A DNA stretch of 64,000 nt from Linum tenue (lineage: Eukaryota; Streptophyta; Magnoliopsida; Malpighiales; Linaceae), in the NCBI GenBank assembly GCA_946122785.1, contig CAMGYJ010000002.1, forward strand, positions 69,093,703-69,157,702, read 5' to 3'. The notes under the pieces are model-generated. The model was not told where the DNA came from. It saw only the letters and a list, made by a program, of their open reading frames with translations, and made no database searches. Made by a program: the position numbers and the translations under genes. This document shows positions 1 to 10,198 of this stretch, in pieces. Position 1 is the stretch's first letter. The number at the start of each line of letters is the position of its first letter.

Positions 1-1209
1 GAAAAACAAAGAAGAAATAAATTCACTCATCAAGAGTGGGAAAATTTACCATCCAGCAGTTATAATTTGGAAGAAATTAAGAAAAGAATGGGAAGAAGAG
101 TATAACTCGGCCAGTCAACCGCAAACAATAACGTATCGCTGAGAAAGTGAGACCAGTTGTCAGCTTCAGATCAAGGAGGAAGAGGGAGCAGTCGACAACC
201 CTCGGCTTGGTTCATCTCATCTTCACAATGATCAGATGGACTTTTTTCGTTAACAGACAAAAATATGTTACAACTGCTCAAAATTTTGTCATCTAATCGT
301 TGCCTCGTGTAACTCCTGCCTCCTATTCTCATACAAAGAAAAAAAATCATATGCATTACCATTTCCTTCTCTATAAATTATGAGTATACAAATATTAGAA
401 ATTTCAAAAAAATTAGCAACTAATAAGAGGGTTTTGTTTATTTTTATGGTGGTTGACATACTTTCTTGATTTCTGATTTTCAAAGTTGGATTTTATTTCT
501 AGCGAGACAATCAAAATGGGAAAAGGGACAAAAAAATTAAAAGTTTTCATTAATAATTAATATGTTTTTATTTAATCGGAATAAAGAAGAAGTTTTTTAA
601 AAAATAACAATTATTGCTCTGTCAAGTTTATATTCAAACATTTTGCTATAAAATTTATACTTGTTTTATTTGATAGGTATATACATTAGAAAGAAGTGAG
701 TGTTTGATAGCAAAAAAACATATAGTCATATCGATCATTTTTCAAAGTCGATCGATTATCAAACGCTTGTTTTCTCTTAGACCATCGTTTATGTTTTGTT
801 TAATTGAAAATATTATTATTTATGTATGTGTGTTTTCTTTGCTTCATCAAAATGTAACTTATTATTTAATTTTAGTAAAAATGAGTAGAAAATTTACTTA
901 ATCAGATTTAATCAGTTTGGGTTAAACAAATACGATATATCACTCTCTGCTTCCATCTTTATAGTTTGTTTAATTGAAAAAAGATGATTACTTATGTATG
1001 TGTTTGTTTGTTTAAATATTTTCTAAGAAATTAACTTATTTTAATTTTAGTAAAAATAAGTAGAATTATTAAAAGAAGAGAGAGATGGCTTCATAAATAG
1101 ATCAATAAATAGTTTTTTGTTTGTAAAAAAATTGTCCACCTTGGCAACTTGTGCATTCACCAAGTGCTTATGTGGCAAGAAGTTATTTTTGAATAGCCAT
1201 AATATTTAG
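1..1209. other. AT-rich intergenic DNA with a diverged duplication
   Basis: No gene is supported here. Open frames are short and low-complexity. Two stretches, about 790-897 and 962-1068, are diverged copies of each other: both hold a TTTGTTTAATTGAAAA block, then a TTATGTATGTGT block, then a TTTAATTTTAGTAAAAAT block. This looks like an old local duplication with no coding content. Confidence 0.5.
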
Positions 1210-1263
1210 TATAGATAGATAGATAGATAGATATAGATAGATATAGATAGATAGATAGATAGA
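1210..1263. repeat. GATA microsatellite
   Basis: A tetranucleotide run of ATAG units covers about 53 bases, broken in two places by a two-base slip (ATATAG). It is a simple-sequence repeat and likely length-polymorphic. Confidence 0.95.
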
Positions 1264-1459
1264 GCTTTTGCCTTTAAATATTACTAGAAAAGCATTCGCG
1301 GTACGCTGTTGCAGATGGTGAGAGAGATATTGGAATTTGCATTACTTGTTTAATTTTGTATATACATTATCAAAATTAAATTTTCTCTTGACCATCAATC
1401 ATTATTTATAATTAGATATAAAAGTAAAACTGATAATTAGATTACATAAAAGATGGTAG

Positions 1460-1711
1460 TAGTGGTCTGCAACGGTTGGTCCGTAACGGACCGCACGAGA
1501 TCAAACCAATTCTTGTGATTCGGTCTTTGGTCCTATGAATTCAATTAATATTGAGAAAAATGAACTGAATTGAAATTTTAATCGGACCAAACCAGACCAA
1601 ATAAGATGGAATGCATTGTTGATCCGCCCTTGATGCTAATATGCCTTTCACTATTGAACCACAGTTCTCATTAGTTTACTCCGGTCCGGACCGGACCACT
1701 GCACACCGCTA
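1460..1711. mobile_element. hAT-like MITE, eroded
   Basis: The ends are imperfect inverted repeats: left TAGTGGTCTGCAACGGT, right (reverse complement) TAGCGGTGTGCAGTGGT. Subterminal GGTCCG/CGGACC motifs repeat near both ends, as in hAT elements. No matching 8-bp flanking duplication is visible, so the insertion is old or the ends are slightly misplaced. Confidence 0.5.
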
Positions 1712-2446
1712 CAAAATTAGCAAGTTCATATCGCCCAATATACTAACATAATTGAGTCTTGGTTGGAGTGGTGAGTACGGTCATACCGGATGTCTTGCAT
1801 GTTGCCTTACACCTATAGGTGGTAAATACATTAGATCCGTAGATTGGTGAATTGGATTGATAGATTCATGAATCAAATGGATCGGCGGATTCATAGATCA
1901 GATAATATATAGTGGTGGATCCAAATAACATCCACGCCTTGGACCAATATGTAAATTTTGAAAAATTTTGTTAATAAAATGTCATAATAAAAAAATTAGG
2001 TACAAAAACATAATTTTCACAAAAAAAAAAGAAATTTTAGATACCAAATTGTAAAATATATAAAAATACAGGTACTTAACTGTAACTTGTCAACGATCCA
2101 TGAATCCATCGATACAATTGCTTGTAATCAAATGAATTGGATAAATTAAATATTGGATAATGTCTTTTTTTTATCCAAATCTTTTTCAGATTCTTTTATA
2201 CTATTCAAACCTATTAAAATACTATTAATTAGCCAAATCTTTCGTAATGCATCAAAATATTAGCCATTTTTATGTTATCGTTGATAATTTTGTAATTGTT
2301 TCTAAGTTAAAATACTCAAATTTGAAATGTTGACATTCATATGTCTCTTCCAAGTCAGTATCATGTTGCCAAGTCAATATTACTAACAAAATTGCTAATT
2401 GGAAGTTAATATTTGACTAATTCTTAGTATTTCGATAGGTTTGGAT

Positions 2447-2905
2447 CAAGGTTGTCAACCCGCGGGTTGACTCGGACCCTGTCGAGCTAGTGGGTCAAGG
2501 GTTAATGGATCATCCGTTTTAGCCCGTTTCAGCCCGGAAATATGAAAAGAGTCATTATATTGTACTTATCCTGATAAATTTTATCAAATCTCATCTAACA
2601 TATGAGTAATAACATATAACATTACACCAAAGTAACATGTCGTACTTAGATCCAACATATAGTGAAAATTCACACACACTTATATAACATCAATATTCAA
2701 ATGATCAACTAAAGATTCCAAAGGTTGAGTTAGGTGAAAAGAAAAAATCGAAAAATAGGGGCATTTCGCAAACCAAAGAAAAAAATGACACAATTTGACA
2801 TCCAACACCGATACCTTATATCGGTCGACCTAGCAGGTGCGTGCGGCCCGTTTTTCTCATCGAGTCAGGGTCAAAGTGGGTCGACCCCCCTGGTTGACAA
2901 ACTTG
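2447..2905. mobile_element. hAT-like MITE, related to the element at 51579
   Basis: The left end CAAGGTTGTCAACCCG and the right end, read in reverse complement as CAAGTTTGTCAACCAGG, form an imperfect terminal inverted repeat. The same motif (CAAGGTTGTCAAAT) bounds the better preserved element at 51579-52187. GGTCGAC/GTCGACC motifs cluster inside both ends. The flanking 8-mers agree at only half of their positions, so any target duplication has decayed. A 60-codon open frame inside is not a gene. Confidence 0.5.
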
Positions 2906-3239
2906 CATTTAATTAATTTGAGTGCCCAAGATTGAATTTAAATATTTACAGTTACTAAATGTCAACGTTTTTGTAATCTCAGTGACCAAGGGGAACGGAT
3001 CAGGTCAGTAACCTTATGATGAGTAACTATGAGTAACCCGCCCATATCAGCATGACATCAGCATCCTCTCTCTCCTTAAAAGCATTTAATTTTCCCCTCC
3101 TTGATCTTTGACGGACGATTTCTCACTCGTTTTAAGTCGAAATTTAATTTTTTTTGCACAGTTAGATCAGATTAATTGTGCTCTTCAAAATGATATATAC
3201 TTTGATATATTTTTCAAACAAAAAAAATTGAGTCATTTT

Positions 3240-3600
3240 ATACCAGTCTATACCATATGGTATTGACTGGTATTGAAATAAGAGCATGCCTATGGTTTGA
3301 AAAGCGTACCATGGTGGTATGACACAAACCAAAACTGTAGGATGGTTGAATACATTATAGTAGAAGTATATTAATTGTCATTTATGATTTTTAACATTGT
3401 ATACCATAAGATACCATAAGATACCACCCCGTACCAGGGTGGTATTGTATGGTATTGTGTGGTATTTTTTGTCTTATAATTTGTTCACCCAGAAATTTGT
3501 AGATCCAATAGATCATGATGAACTCGTCCCTGCTGTGCAAACGTTTTTAAAAACGAATTAAAAACGAAGAAGATACCATATGGTATGCATTTGGTACCGA
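3240..3600. repeat. GGTAT/ATACC-rich repeat stretch
   Basis: The motif ATACC or GGTAT occurs many times on both strands, including CCATATGGTAT palindromes near 3250 and 3575 and ATACCATAAG twice around 3405-3425. Such dense short inverted motifs resemble the subterminal region of a DNA transposon, but no ends could be defined. Confidence 0.35.
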
Positions 3601-4128
3601 GAGGCCAGAATTTTTTTTTTCCTAAAAAAATATTGAAAATTGATCTCATTTTGTAGAGCACGATGAACTCGTTCCATCTGTGCAAAAAAAAAATTAAAAT
3701 ATGAGTTAAAACGAAAAAGATATGAGTCAATTAAGAAAACTCGTGAAAATAAAAATGACCTTTAATTCTCCATCCTCAGATCTGGATTTTATAAATGAAG
3801 GGTTCAGATTTGGTTATTGATGGCAATTAGCCCCATTTGTTATTTAGAAAAAGAAAGAAAGAAAAAAAAAAAGGAGTAATAAGCCCTCGAATTGGTGGAC
3901 TTACTCCACTCTCCGCCTACAGAATTCAGTGTCCCTCTCGTGTAACCTCGCAGCGCTGACTGCAGCTTGCCAGTTAATGTGAATTGCTTACGGTTCGGAA
4001 TCAGATGATGCAATTGCAGGAGTTGGGAAGACTTTTGGTTTCTGCTGAGTCGAGTTTGATTGCTCTTTCTCACTAGGTGGGGTTGTAGCTGTCAGATAGC
4101 TGGACGAAGAAGAAGCAGAAGTTGAAGA

Positions 4129-6083
4129 ATGATGGAGCCGGGTCTGCCAAGCCAGGACGAACCAGCTTCATGGGATGAGCTCTGCGACATCAATTTGGTT
4201 CCTTCAGAGTTGTTTTTCAAGTTCAGGAAAGAAATTGAAGGGATTCGGATTGGTGTCAATCTGGAGGTATACTCTTCATTTCAATTCCGCCCTTGCTTCC
4301 TCCTTGATTTCGTGTCCTTTCGTTTACTGGAATGACTACTGGGTTCCTTCGTCTGGGTACATGAGAATTCAGCTTTAGTTAGTCAATTTACTGTTCTAAG
4401 AATTGGTGCAGTGAATTGTAATTTGGGGCAAATTTTGGAAATGCTATAACTTCTGTCCTAACTCCTAACCCAGAATCTTACCCAGTAGCTTAGTTTTGTG
4501 AATTGCGCAAGTCTGCAACTGATCAAAGATAGTTTATGTTAGTATTCATTGGTTGAAGTGTAGAATAGTAGGATTATGGATATCAAAGAAGCCTCAAACT
4601 TTGGGGAAACTGTATAAATGTGGCTCCTTTGTCTGTGTAATATTGTGAAAAGTTATGGGGGTGTGATGCATGAAAGGATGCTGTTATGTTTTTGCAAACG
4701 CTACACTGTATCCTTTATTAAACGAGGTATATGTGTCTGGAGAAATAGAAGGCAATTTGCCTACTGCTTCGCTTTCTGTTTTCGGGTGTTTCAACTTTCA
4801 ATTGTTAAGAAGACATTCAGCTCACTGCTTCTCGTTGATGTTGAAAGAAACGAACCCAGAAATGAGATCATTATCAGTATCAAAATTGAATTCCATGGAT
4901 GAGTTCAACTCTTAAAGTACACCGTTCACTGTTGAAACCCCTGAAATCTATACATCTTAAGCCTTTTAGGGAGAGAGAAAACGTGGGTTTCTATATGGTT
5001 ACATTATAAGCGGTAAAGTGTAAGTGAATTGCTAATGTTGAAGTTTGAACCCTTCGTTTGTAATTCAAGTGTTTATCTCAGGTCAGTCTTTGTGGAATTC
5101 ATGAAACAATGCACCACATCTCTTGTGGATGGTTTCAGTGTGTGTCCTCCTTTCATTCTCAATCATCGTTTATGAAGAAGATATCATTTTCTATGTATTG
5201 TAAATCCTGGACTCTTCCTTTTGTTTTCTTACCCAGTTCTACAATGCTCCCATTAATGATGTCCAAACTAAGCTTGTTCTGAAGCCATTGTCAGCAGAGC
5301 GGCAATGGAAGTTCATATGCAAACCTATACGTCAGGAAATCCGTATTCAGTCCAAAAAGATTCCTTTGACCAAATTTCTAAACATACAGGTTTTGTAAGA
5401 TTCATTTTTTTCCTTCACTCTGCTTTTCGGATTTGATGCAAGGAATGGTTTAATACAGCAAAGTACTTTTACTGCAAGCGGTTCTTTTTTCCAGATCTCT
5501 GCTACTTTATAGAAGTTGCTCAGCTCTAAAGTTACAGGTTGGCATAGGCCATAACTTCAAGACGAATGCCCTTGCTTGGCAGTGGAAGCTTAACACGTGC
5601 CTGGGCGGTGATGGTATATCTCGAATCCGGAACAAGACGACACTCGGTTTGTTCCCCGGTCTAGATTTCAGGTTCGGGTGGCGAGCAGATTTTGTCCTCC
5701 CTGAAGTTACAGGGCAAGTTCTCCTTTGATCTTCTTCTCTTACTTCATTTATATGGTATATAAATTAAGGGCTATAAGACCTAGCTTTACTGGTGTGCAG
5801 CCTACTCCAGTTTACTGCTTTAGTATGTGGTCATCAAATTATGTGCAGCACGGTGGTTGTGGTTAGCACCTATAGTGCATATTAGTCATAAGCTGTAAGT
5901 GTTACTTTTTTTTTCTTCCTCTTAATTGATGGAAGGAAACTTGGGTGGCACAGGGCTTTGGGCAAGGACGAGTCATTGTTCAACATGAAGACCGGACGAC
6001 TTGATGCCTCATTGGACAGGATCGAGACGATTGTGAACCCAGACCTCATGATTGTACATTCCCGGGAGTCGCCAGAACTCTAA
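4129..6083 (+). CDS. Conserved plant protein of unknown function (DUF7781-like)
   Basis: Four exons join in phase: 4129-4266, 5237-5389, 5538-5713 and 5954-6083, giving 198 residues and a TAA stop. Two ATGs sit side by side at 4129 and 4132; the first is taken. The protein opens with an acidic stretch and WDELCDINLVPSELFFKFRK. It continues with the hydrophobic and basic segments KWKFICKP-like, VGIGHNFKTNALAWQWKL and FRFGWRADFVLPEVTG. There is no signal peptide or clear membrane helix. I link it from memory to a plant family labelled DUF7781; the role is unknown. Intron 3 starts with GC, not GT: CAGG|GCAAGT. Using the nearby GT would cause an early stop and lose the C-terminal LFNMKTGRLDASLDRIE segment. 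The exon structure is well supported; function is not. Confidence 0.72.
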
Positions 6084-6483
6084 ACGCACCGCCACCATTG
6101 CGCTGCAATGCTGCTATGGTGCACCCTTTGGAGCTTGTTGGTCCGTGAAGTTGCAACGCGCCATCCTGATTTATCTGGTATGAGGAATGTGATTGATAGT
6201 ACTTGTATTCACCAGTTAGCTTGGTTTGGCGTGTCTCTTTTTGCAAGATTGTTCTTATACCGTTCGAATGCGCGTTTCACCATTTATAGACGTTAGATGG
6301 GATTCGGTGACAACTTTGTAAACGATGGCACGGGCGCAATATTTCCCCCCACAACGGCCATTACGAATTTCCCCCCAATCCCTTTCTTCGTCCTCTGCCA
6401 TTTTCTTGTAAATTCGACCAAAATCTCCCCTGCACCTCATCTTCAAACACCAAACTCTTTCAGCGGCAAAAACATCAAACACC

Positions 6484-6838
6484 ATGGCTGCTGCATCATC
6501 CTCCGTTTCCAGCTCAACCACCAAGCTCAGAAGCCCATTCTCCATCCCGAACCCAGGGAGGCGAAGCTTCTGGTGAGGCTGGAGTGCGGGGCGATGGCGG
6601 CGGTCCAGGCCGCGGTGCTGGTGCTGAGCTGAGCTGTGCACCACTGGTGGGTGAGGGAGTAAGAGGGGCTGGAGGCCGAGCTCGACGCTATGGGAAGCGG
6701 CGGAGCAGCAGACGGCGGATGGCTTGTAGGGTGCAGGAGGAGGAGGAATTGGCGACGGGGAATGCGGCGGAGTTGAAGGTTGTGGAGTCTGGGGAGAAGT
6801 TGCAGGGGAAGTACGGCAAAACTGATTTCGAAGGGTAG
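6484..6838 (+). pseudogene. Broken plastid-transit-like ORF
   Basis: An ATG at 6484 in good context opens MAAASSSVSSSTTKLRSPF, a Ser/Thr/Ala-rich start with basic residues typical of chloroplast transit peptides, but TGA follows at codon 31 (6574). Coding-like, GC-rich sequence goes on in other frames to about 6838, ending in KLQGKYGKTDFEG in frame 2. This pattern suggests a frameshifted remnant. It lies 2.3 kb upstream of the 5'-less GNAT exons on the same strand and could be their lost first exon, but I see no sequence link that proves this. Confidence 0.35.
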
Positions 6839-7344
6839 TGTTTGAAAACCTTTGAAAGTGTGTTTAGCTGATTATTGTGTGTTTTTTCCCTTTGTTTGAT
6901 TGATGGGGTCACTGGTGTGGCGGCAAAATTATAATATGATAAAGTTGTAATATGTTAATACTGATTTGTCACCTATTTTGTAGTGGGAAATTACGTATAC
7001 GAATGTGAAACAATATATCGAATTTAATTTAGGCAGTATTACCGATAGTGGGACATTTTGAAAGATTAGTTATCTTGGCCAATACTTGATTGTTAGTAAA
7101 CCGGGTTAGTGTATGTAATGTACTTGATCTTCGTTCTCCAAACTTGAGATAAGTCGTGTAACGTGAGAGCTACAAGGTGTTGTTTGCTTATGCTCTTCTT
7201 CTATGTCCATCTCAATTTCTAGTCTTGATTATGCCATTGATCCTATGATGGAGCAACATGAAAAATCTTGAGAATAATTGGGCTCACTGCTTAGTCGCTG
7301 ATTATGAAAAATAGAGGATTCTAGCTGTCTATCCTTGTTGCCAA

Positions 7345-7525
7345 ACATCAATGGCAAAGAATTTTTTATTTATTTATAGAAATCTATTACAAGGTGCTAC
7401 TAAAAAGGTGGGGAGGGTAGAAAAGAGCGTTGTTCCTGGGATTCGAATCTGGGGGGGTCCAGGCTGAAAACTAGCGGCATGACCACTCGATCACGTCCTC
7501 ATTCGCACATCAATTGCAAAGAATT
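7345..7525 (-). mobile_element. tRNA-derived SINE with 19-bp target duplication
   Basis: On the minus strand the element runs from about 7506 to 7364. Its head carries a pol III promoter-like pair: a box A-like GAGTGGTCATGCCGC and a box B GATTCGAATCC. It ends in an A-rich tail (AAATAAATAAAAA). It is flanked by ACATCAATGGCAAAGAATT (7345-7363) and ACATCAATTGCAAAGAATT (7507-7525), 18 of 19 identical, a clear target-site duplication from L1-type retroposition. It differs from the SINE family at 8501 and 23224. Confidence 0.85.
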
Positions 7526-7802
7526 GCACGAGCGATTTTTGCAATAAGACTGCTTTTTTGTATTGTCAATTTTCAAGAAAACTTTTAAAAAAAATCAATC
7601 AAGGTAATCTATTGTGTTCTTCTGTACAACTATGGGTTCATTCCTTCTAGCCATTCGTAGTGTTTGCATAATTCGAGAAGACTCACAACTATTGAGTATT
7701 GAGCATAGTTTATAACATAATCTAAACCAATCATCTTATTCGTGAAGAAAAAACATGTTATAGTCTTATATATAGTTATTATATTTTTGAATAATTGACG
7801 TA

Positions 7803-8646
7803 TAATTTACTGAATTGCTATTTATAGCCCTAACTTTTTCTTATTTGTAGCCCTAGGAGAATATAATTACTATTTTACCCTTCCTTCCTTTTAAAATATT
7901 GAACTTGTTACAACTCCAACCAAACACTCCCTTCCCTCCCAATTCAACTGTCGCCGGATTCCTCCCAAATATTCTCGCCGGCGACGACGACCTCTCGCCG
8001 GATTCCTCCCAAATCCTACTAAAAATATGGTAATTACAATATTCACAAAATAATAAATTACAATAATAAAAACACTACATATTCTTAAAATATGGCAATT
8101 AAAAGTCTAAATTCAGGAAACATTAACTTAGTTTCAAAATATGAAAAATTAAAATTCAATAACTTCATTTTAAAAATAATATTAGAACAAATTTTTCTAA
8201 ACAATATGATAATTAAAATATTCATAAAATAATGAGCTGTAATAAAATCACTAAATGTTCTTAAAAATCTAAATTATTCATCAATCTATTATAAAAAATC
8301 TAAATTAATAACCGAAAAATCTAAATTAATATTTATTTAAAAAAGTGTTTGAATGTTGAATGTTTTGGAAAAGTGTTTGAATGTTTTGGTCTTGGAATGT
8401 GTGAAGTAAATGTATTTAAATGTCATGGGTATTATTGTACTTTTTATAATTTAGGACTACAAATAAAGATAATTTAGGGTTACAAATAGTACGCCCCATA
8501 CGAACAAGGGATTGGTCTAATGGTAATACTACTAGCCTTGAACCTGGAGGTTCCAGGTTCGAATCCCTTCAGTAGTACCTAATTACAAATAATAACCTAT
8601 ATCATCCTTATCTAAAAAAAAAAAAATAGTACGCCCCATAATTTAT
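7803..8646. mobile_element. MULE-like MITE, carrying a nested SINE
   Basis: The left end (CTATTTATAGCCCTAA, followed by CTTATTTGTAGCCCTA, 7817-7857) is an inverted match to the right end (TAGGACTACAAATAAAG then TTAGGGTTACAAATAG, about 8451-8490). Candidate 9-bp target duplications are ATAATTTAC (7803-7811) and ATAATTTAT (8638-8646), the size expected for Mutator-like elements. The inside is AT-rich with no coding potential. A SINE interrupts the right end at 8501-8623. Confidence 0.65.
8484..8640 (+). mobile_element. tRNA-derived SINE (family A), inserted in a MITE end
   Basis: The body (8501-8623) has a consensus box A TGGTCTAATGG, a consensus box B GGTTCGAATCC and an A-tail of at least 13 bases. 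Identical 17-bp copies of AAATAGTACGCCCCATA flank it (8484-8500 and 8624-8640; the exact 3' limit is blurred by the A-tail). The duplicated segment at 8993-9009 contains this same 17-mer once, without the SINE, so the pre-insertion site is preserved 350 bases away. Confidence 0.93.
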
Positions 8647-8702
8647 GTTATAAGTCAAGCAAAATTTACAAAAAGTAATTGTCTTTTATTTGAATTAATT
8701 AT

Positions 8703-8896
8703 GATCAATGTTGAATGTTGAATGTACAATAATAAAATCACTAAATATTCTCTTATGTATTTAAAAAAGCTTGTGTTTGGAAAAGTGTTTGAATGTTTTG
8801 ATCAATGTAGAATGTTGAATGTACAATAATAAAATCACTAAATATTCTCTTATGTATTTAAAAAAGCTTGTGTTTGGAAAAGTGTTTGAATGTTTT
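8703..8896. repeat. 97-bp tandem duplication
   Basis: Positions 8703-8799 and 8800-8896 are almost identical, starting GATCAATGT(T/A)GAATG and ending GTGTTTGAATGTTTT. It is non-coding and forms the junction of the larger local duplication that copied the MITE end. Confidence 0.9.
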
Positions 8897-9080
8897 GGTC
8901 TTGGAATGTGTGAAGTAAATGTATTTAAATGTCATGGGTATTATTGTACTTTTTATAATTTAGGACTACAAATAAAGATAATTTAGGGCTACAAATAGTA
9001 CGCCCCATAATTTATGTTATAAGTCAAGCAAAATTTACAAAAAGTAATTGTCTTTTATTTGAATTAATTATGATCAATGT
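8876..9080. repeat. Second copy of the MITE right end (SINE-free)
   Basis: This segment repeats 8367-8711 almost base for base, from GGAAAAGTGTTTGAATG to GAATTAATTATGATCAATGT, except that the SINE and its extra target copy (140 bp) are absent. The one clear substitution seen is GGGTTACAAA versus GGGCTACAAA. It dates the SINE insertion relative to the duplication, or marks it as recent. Confidence 0.9.
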
Positions 9081-9177
9081 AGACAAATTTGTGCTTTAAA
9101 ATTTATAACTTACGCTTTTACATTTTTAAGTTATAAAAACGCATACACAAGCTTTCTACTGGTTGCTGCCTGGATAG

Positions 9178-9661
9178 ATCTTCCCTGGGGTATACGGAAA
9201 GACTCTAGGCAGATACGATTACATCTCCGACTTGACGGTCGCGAGGATTGTTCGTCATCATGGGATAGCAACTAACATGATGCAGTTTGCAATTGAAACG
9301 GCCAAGTCTAATGGTAGGTATTAAAATCACAGGATATAAACTTAGAAATGGCTCGTTATTACAGTTCATGAGGCTTAAGTTGTGAATATTGTTAATTCTG
9401 GTGGCAGGTGTGGAAGTTATGTACGTTCATGTGGATAGAAACAACAAACCTGCACTGCAGCTTTTTGAGAAGATGGGATTTGAGGTTAGTCCAGTAGCGA
9501 ACTATTTATCTGTTGCTGCCTGGTTACTCAGCTTGGTTCTTGTTCGTTTGTTTGTCCTGTCTTTCTGACTTCGATTATATGTCTGCCAGATGATTGAAGA
9601 GGCAAGTGAAGGACTGGTGGAAGACAACACTTACCTCCTACGTTGCAGCTTGTATAGATGA
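9178..9661 (+). CDS. GNAT acetyltransferase, 3' half only (probable pseudogene or truncated gene)
   Basis: Three exons join in phase: 9178-9313, 9408-9484 and 9590-9661 (94 residues plus TGA). They encode the C-terminal part of a GCN5-related N-acetyltransferase, the plant plastid type acting on protein N-termini or lysines with acetyl-CoA. Visible are the motif A acetyl-CoA loop RHHGIA within VARIVRHHGIATNMM, the motif B region VEVMYVHVDRNNKPALQLF and the terminal EDNTYLLRC. All three splice acceptors and two donors are canonical and there is no internal stop. Upstream of 9178 the frame meets TAG and the expected N-terminal half of the domain is absent; repeats fill the space back to 6840. 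The gene is therefore 5'-truncated here, or its 5' exons lie beyond recognition. The AMN1-like gene follows tail to tail, as in Arabidopsis (At2g06025/At2g06040, from memory). Confidence 0.75.
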
Positions 9662-10198
9662 GTACAGATTTGGTGATACAGGAAAGGAGTTCAGTTTACA
9701 AAGCAGAGAACCAGCACGGCATAGGCCAGAGTTTATTACTAGTTTTGACAGGAATTTGATCTGATAATATGTGTAGACTTAGATTTGGCAATTCAGCACC
9801 AATCTATGCACGGACATTTCTTGAGAGAGAAGCATACCAATACAATGTATCGATCTAATACAGTTTCAGAACAACATATTTTTGTACATAATGCTGCTCT
9901 TCATTGCTTGCTACCAGTGACTACTTCAGTTTAATACAAATACATGTTGTCTCATTCGATTCAATCATAAACTGCAGCATTAGCTATTTGTAAAGCAAAA
10001 GGAGGTTACTTGCACCCCTCAAAATTTGAGGTTTACTTCCTACCTTTGATCCAAACAGGAAGGTATTTACATGCAGTGATCATTAAAATGGCTTCTTACT
10101 TCTTAGTACCTGCTTAATCGAGAGTAAATAAATAAACATCCTACTACCACTAACTAGGTTCAAACAGGTCGACCCTCCATATCTAACAGAGGTTCGAA

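Noticed and set aside
1210..1263. Regular short repeats that might suggest a CRISPR array
   Set aside because: It is a tetranucleotide microsatellite with no spacers, and the DNA is from a plant nucleus.
6255..6644. 129-codon minus-strand frame and 111-codon plus-strand frame over the same bases
   Set aside because: Mutually overlapping, no family motifs, and they cover the 3' flank of the unknown gene and the broken transit-like ORF.
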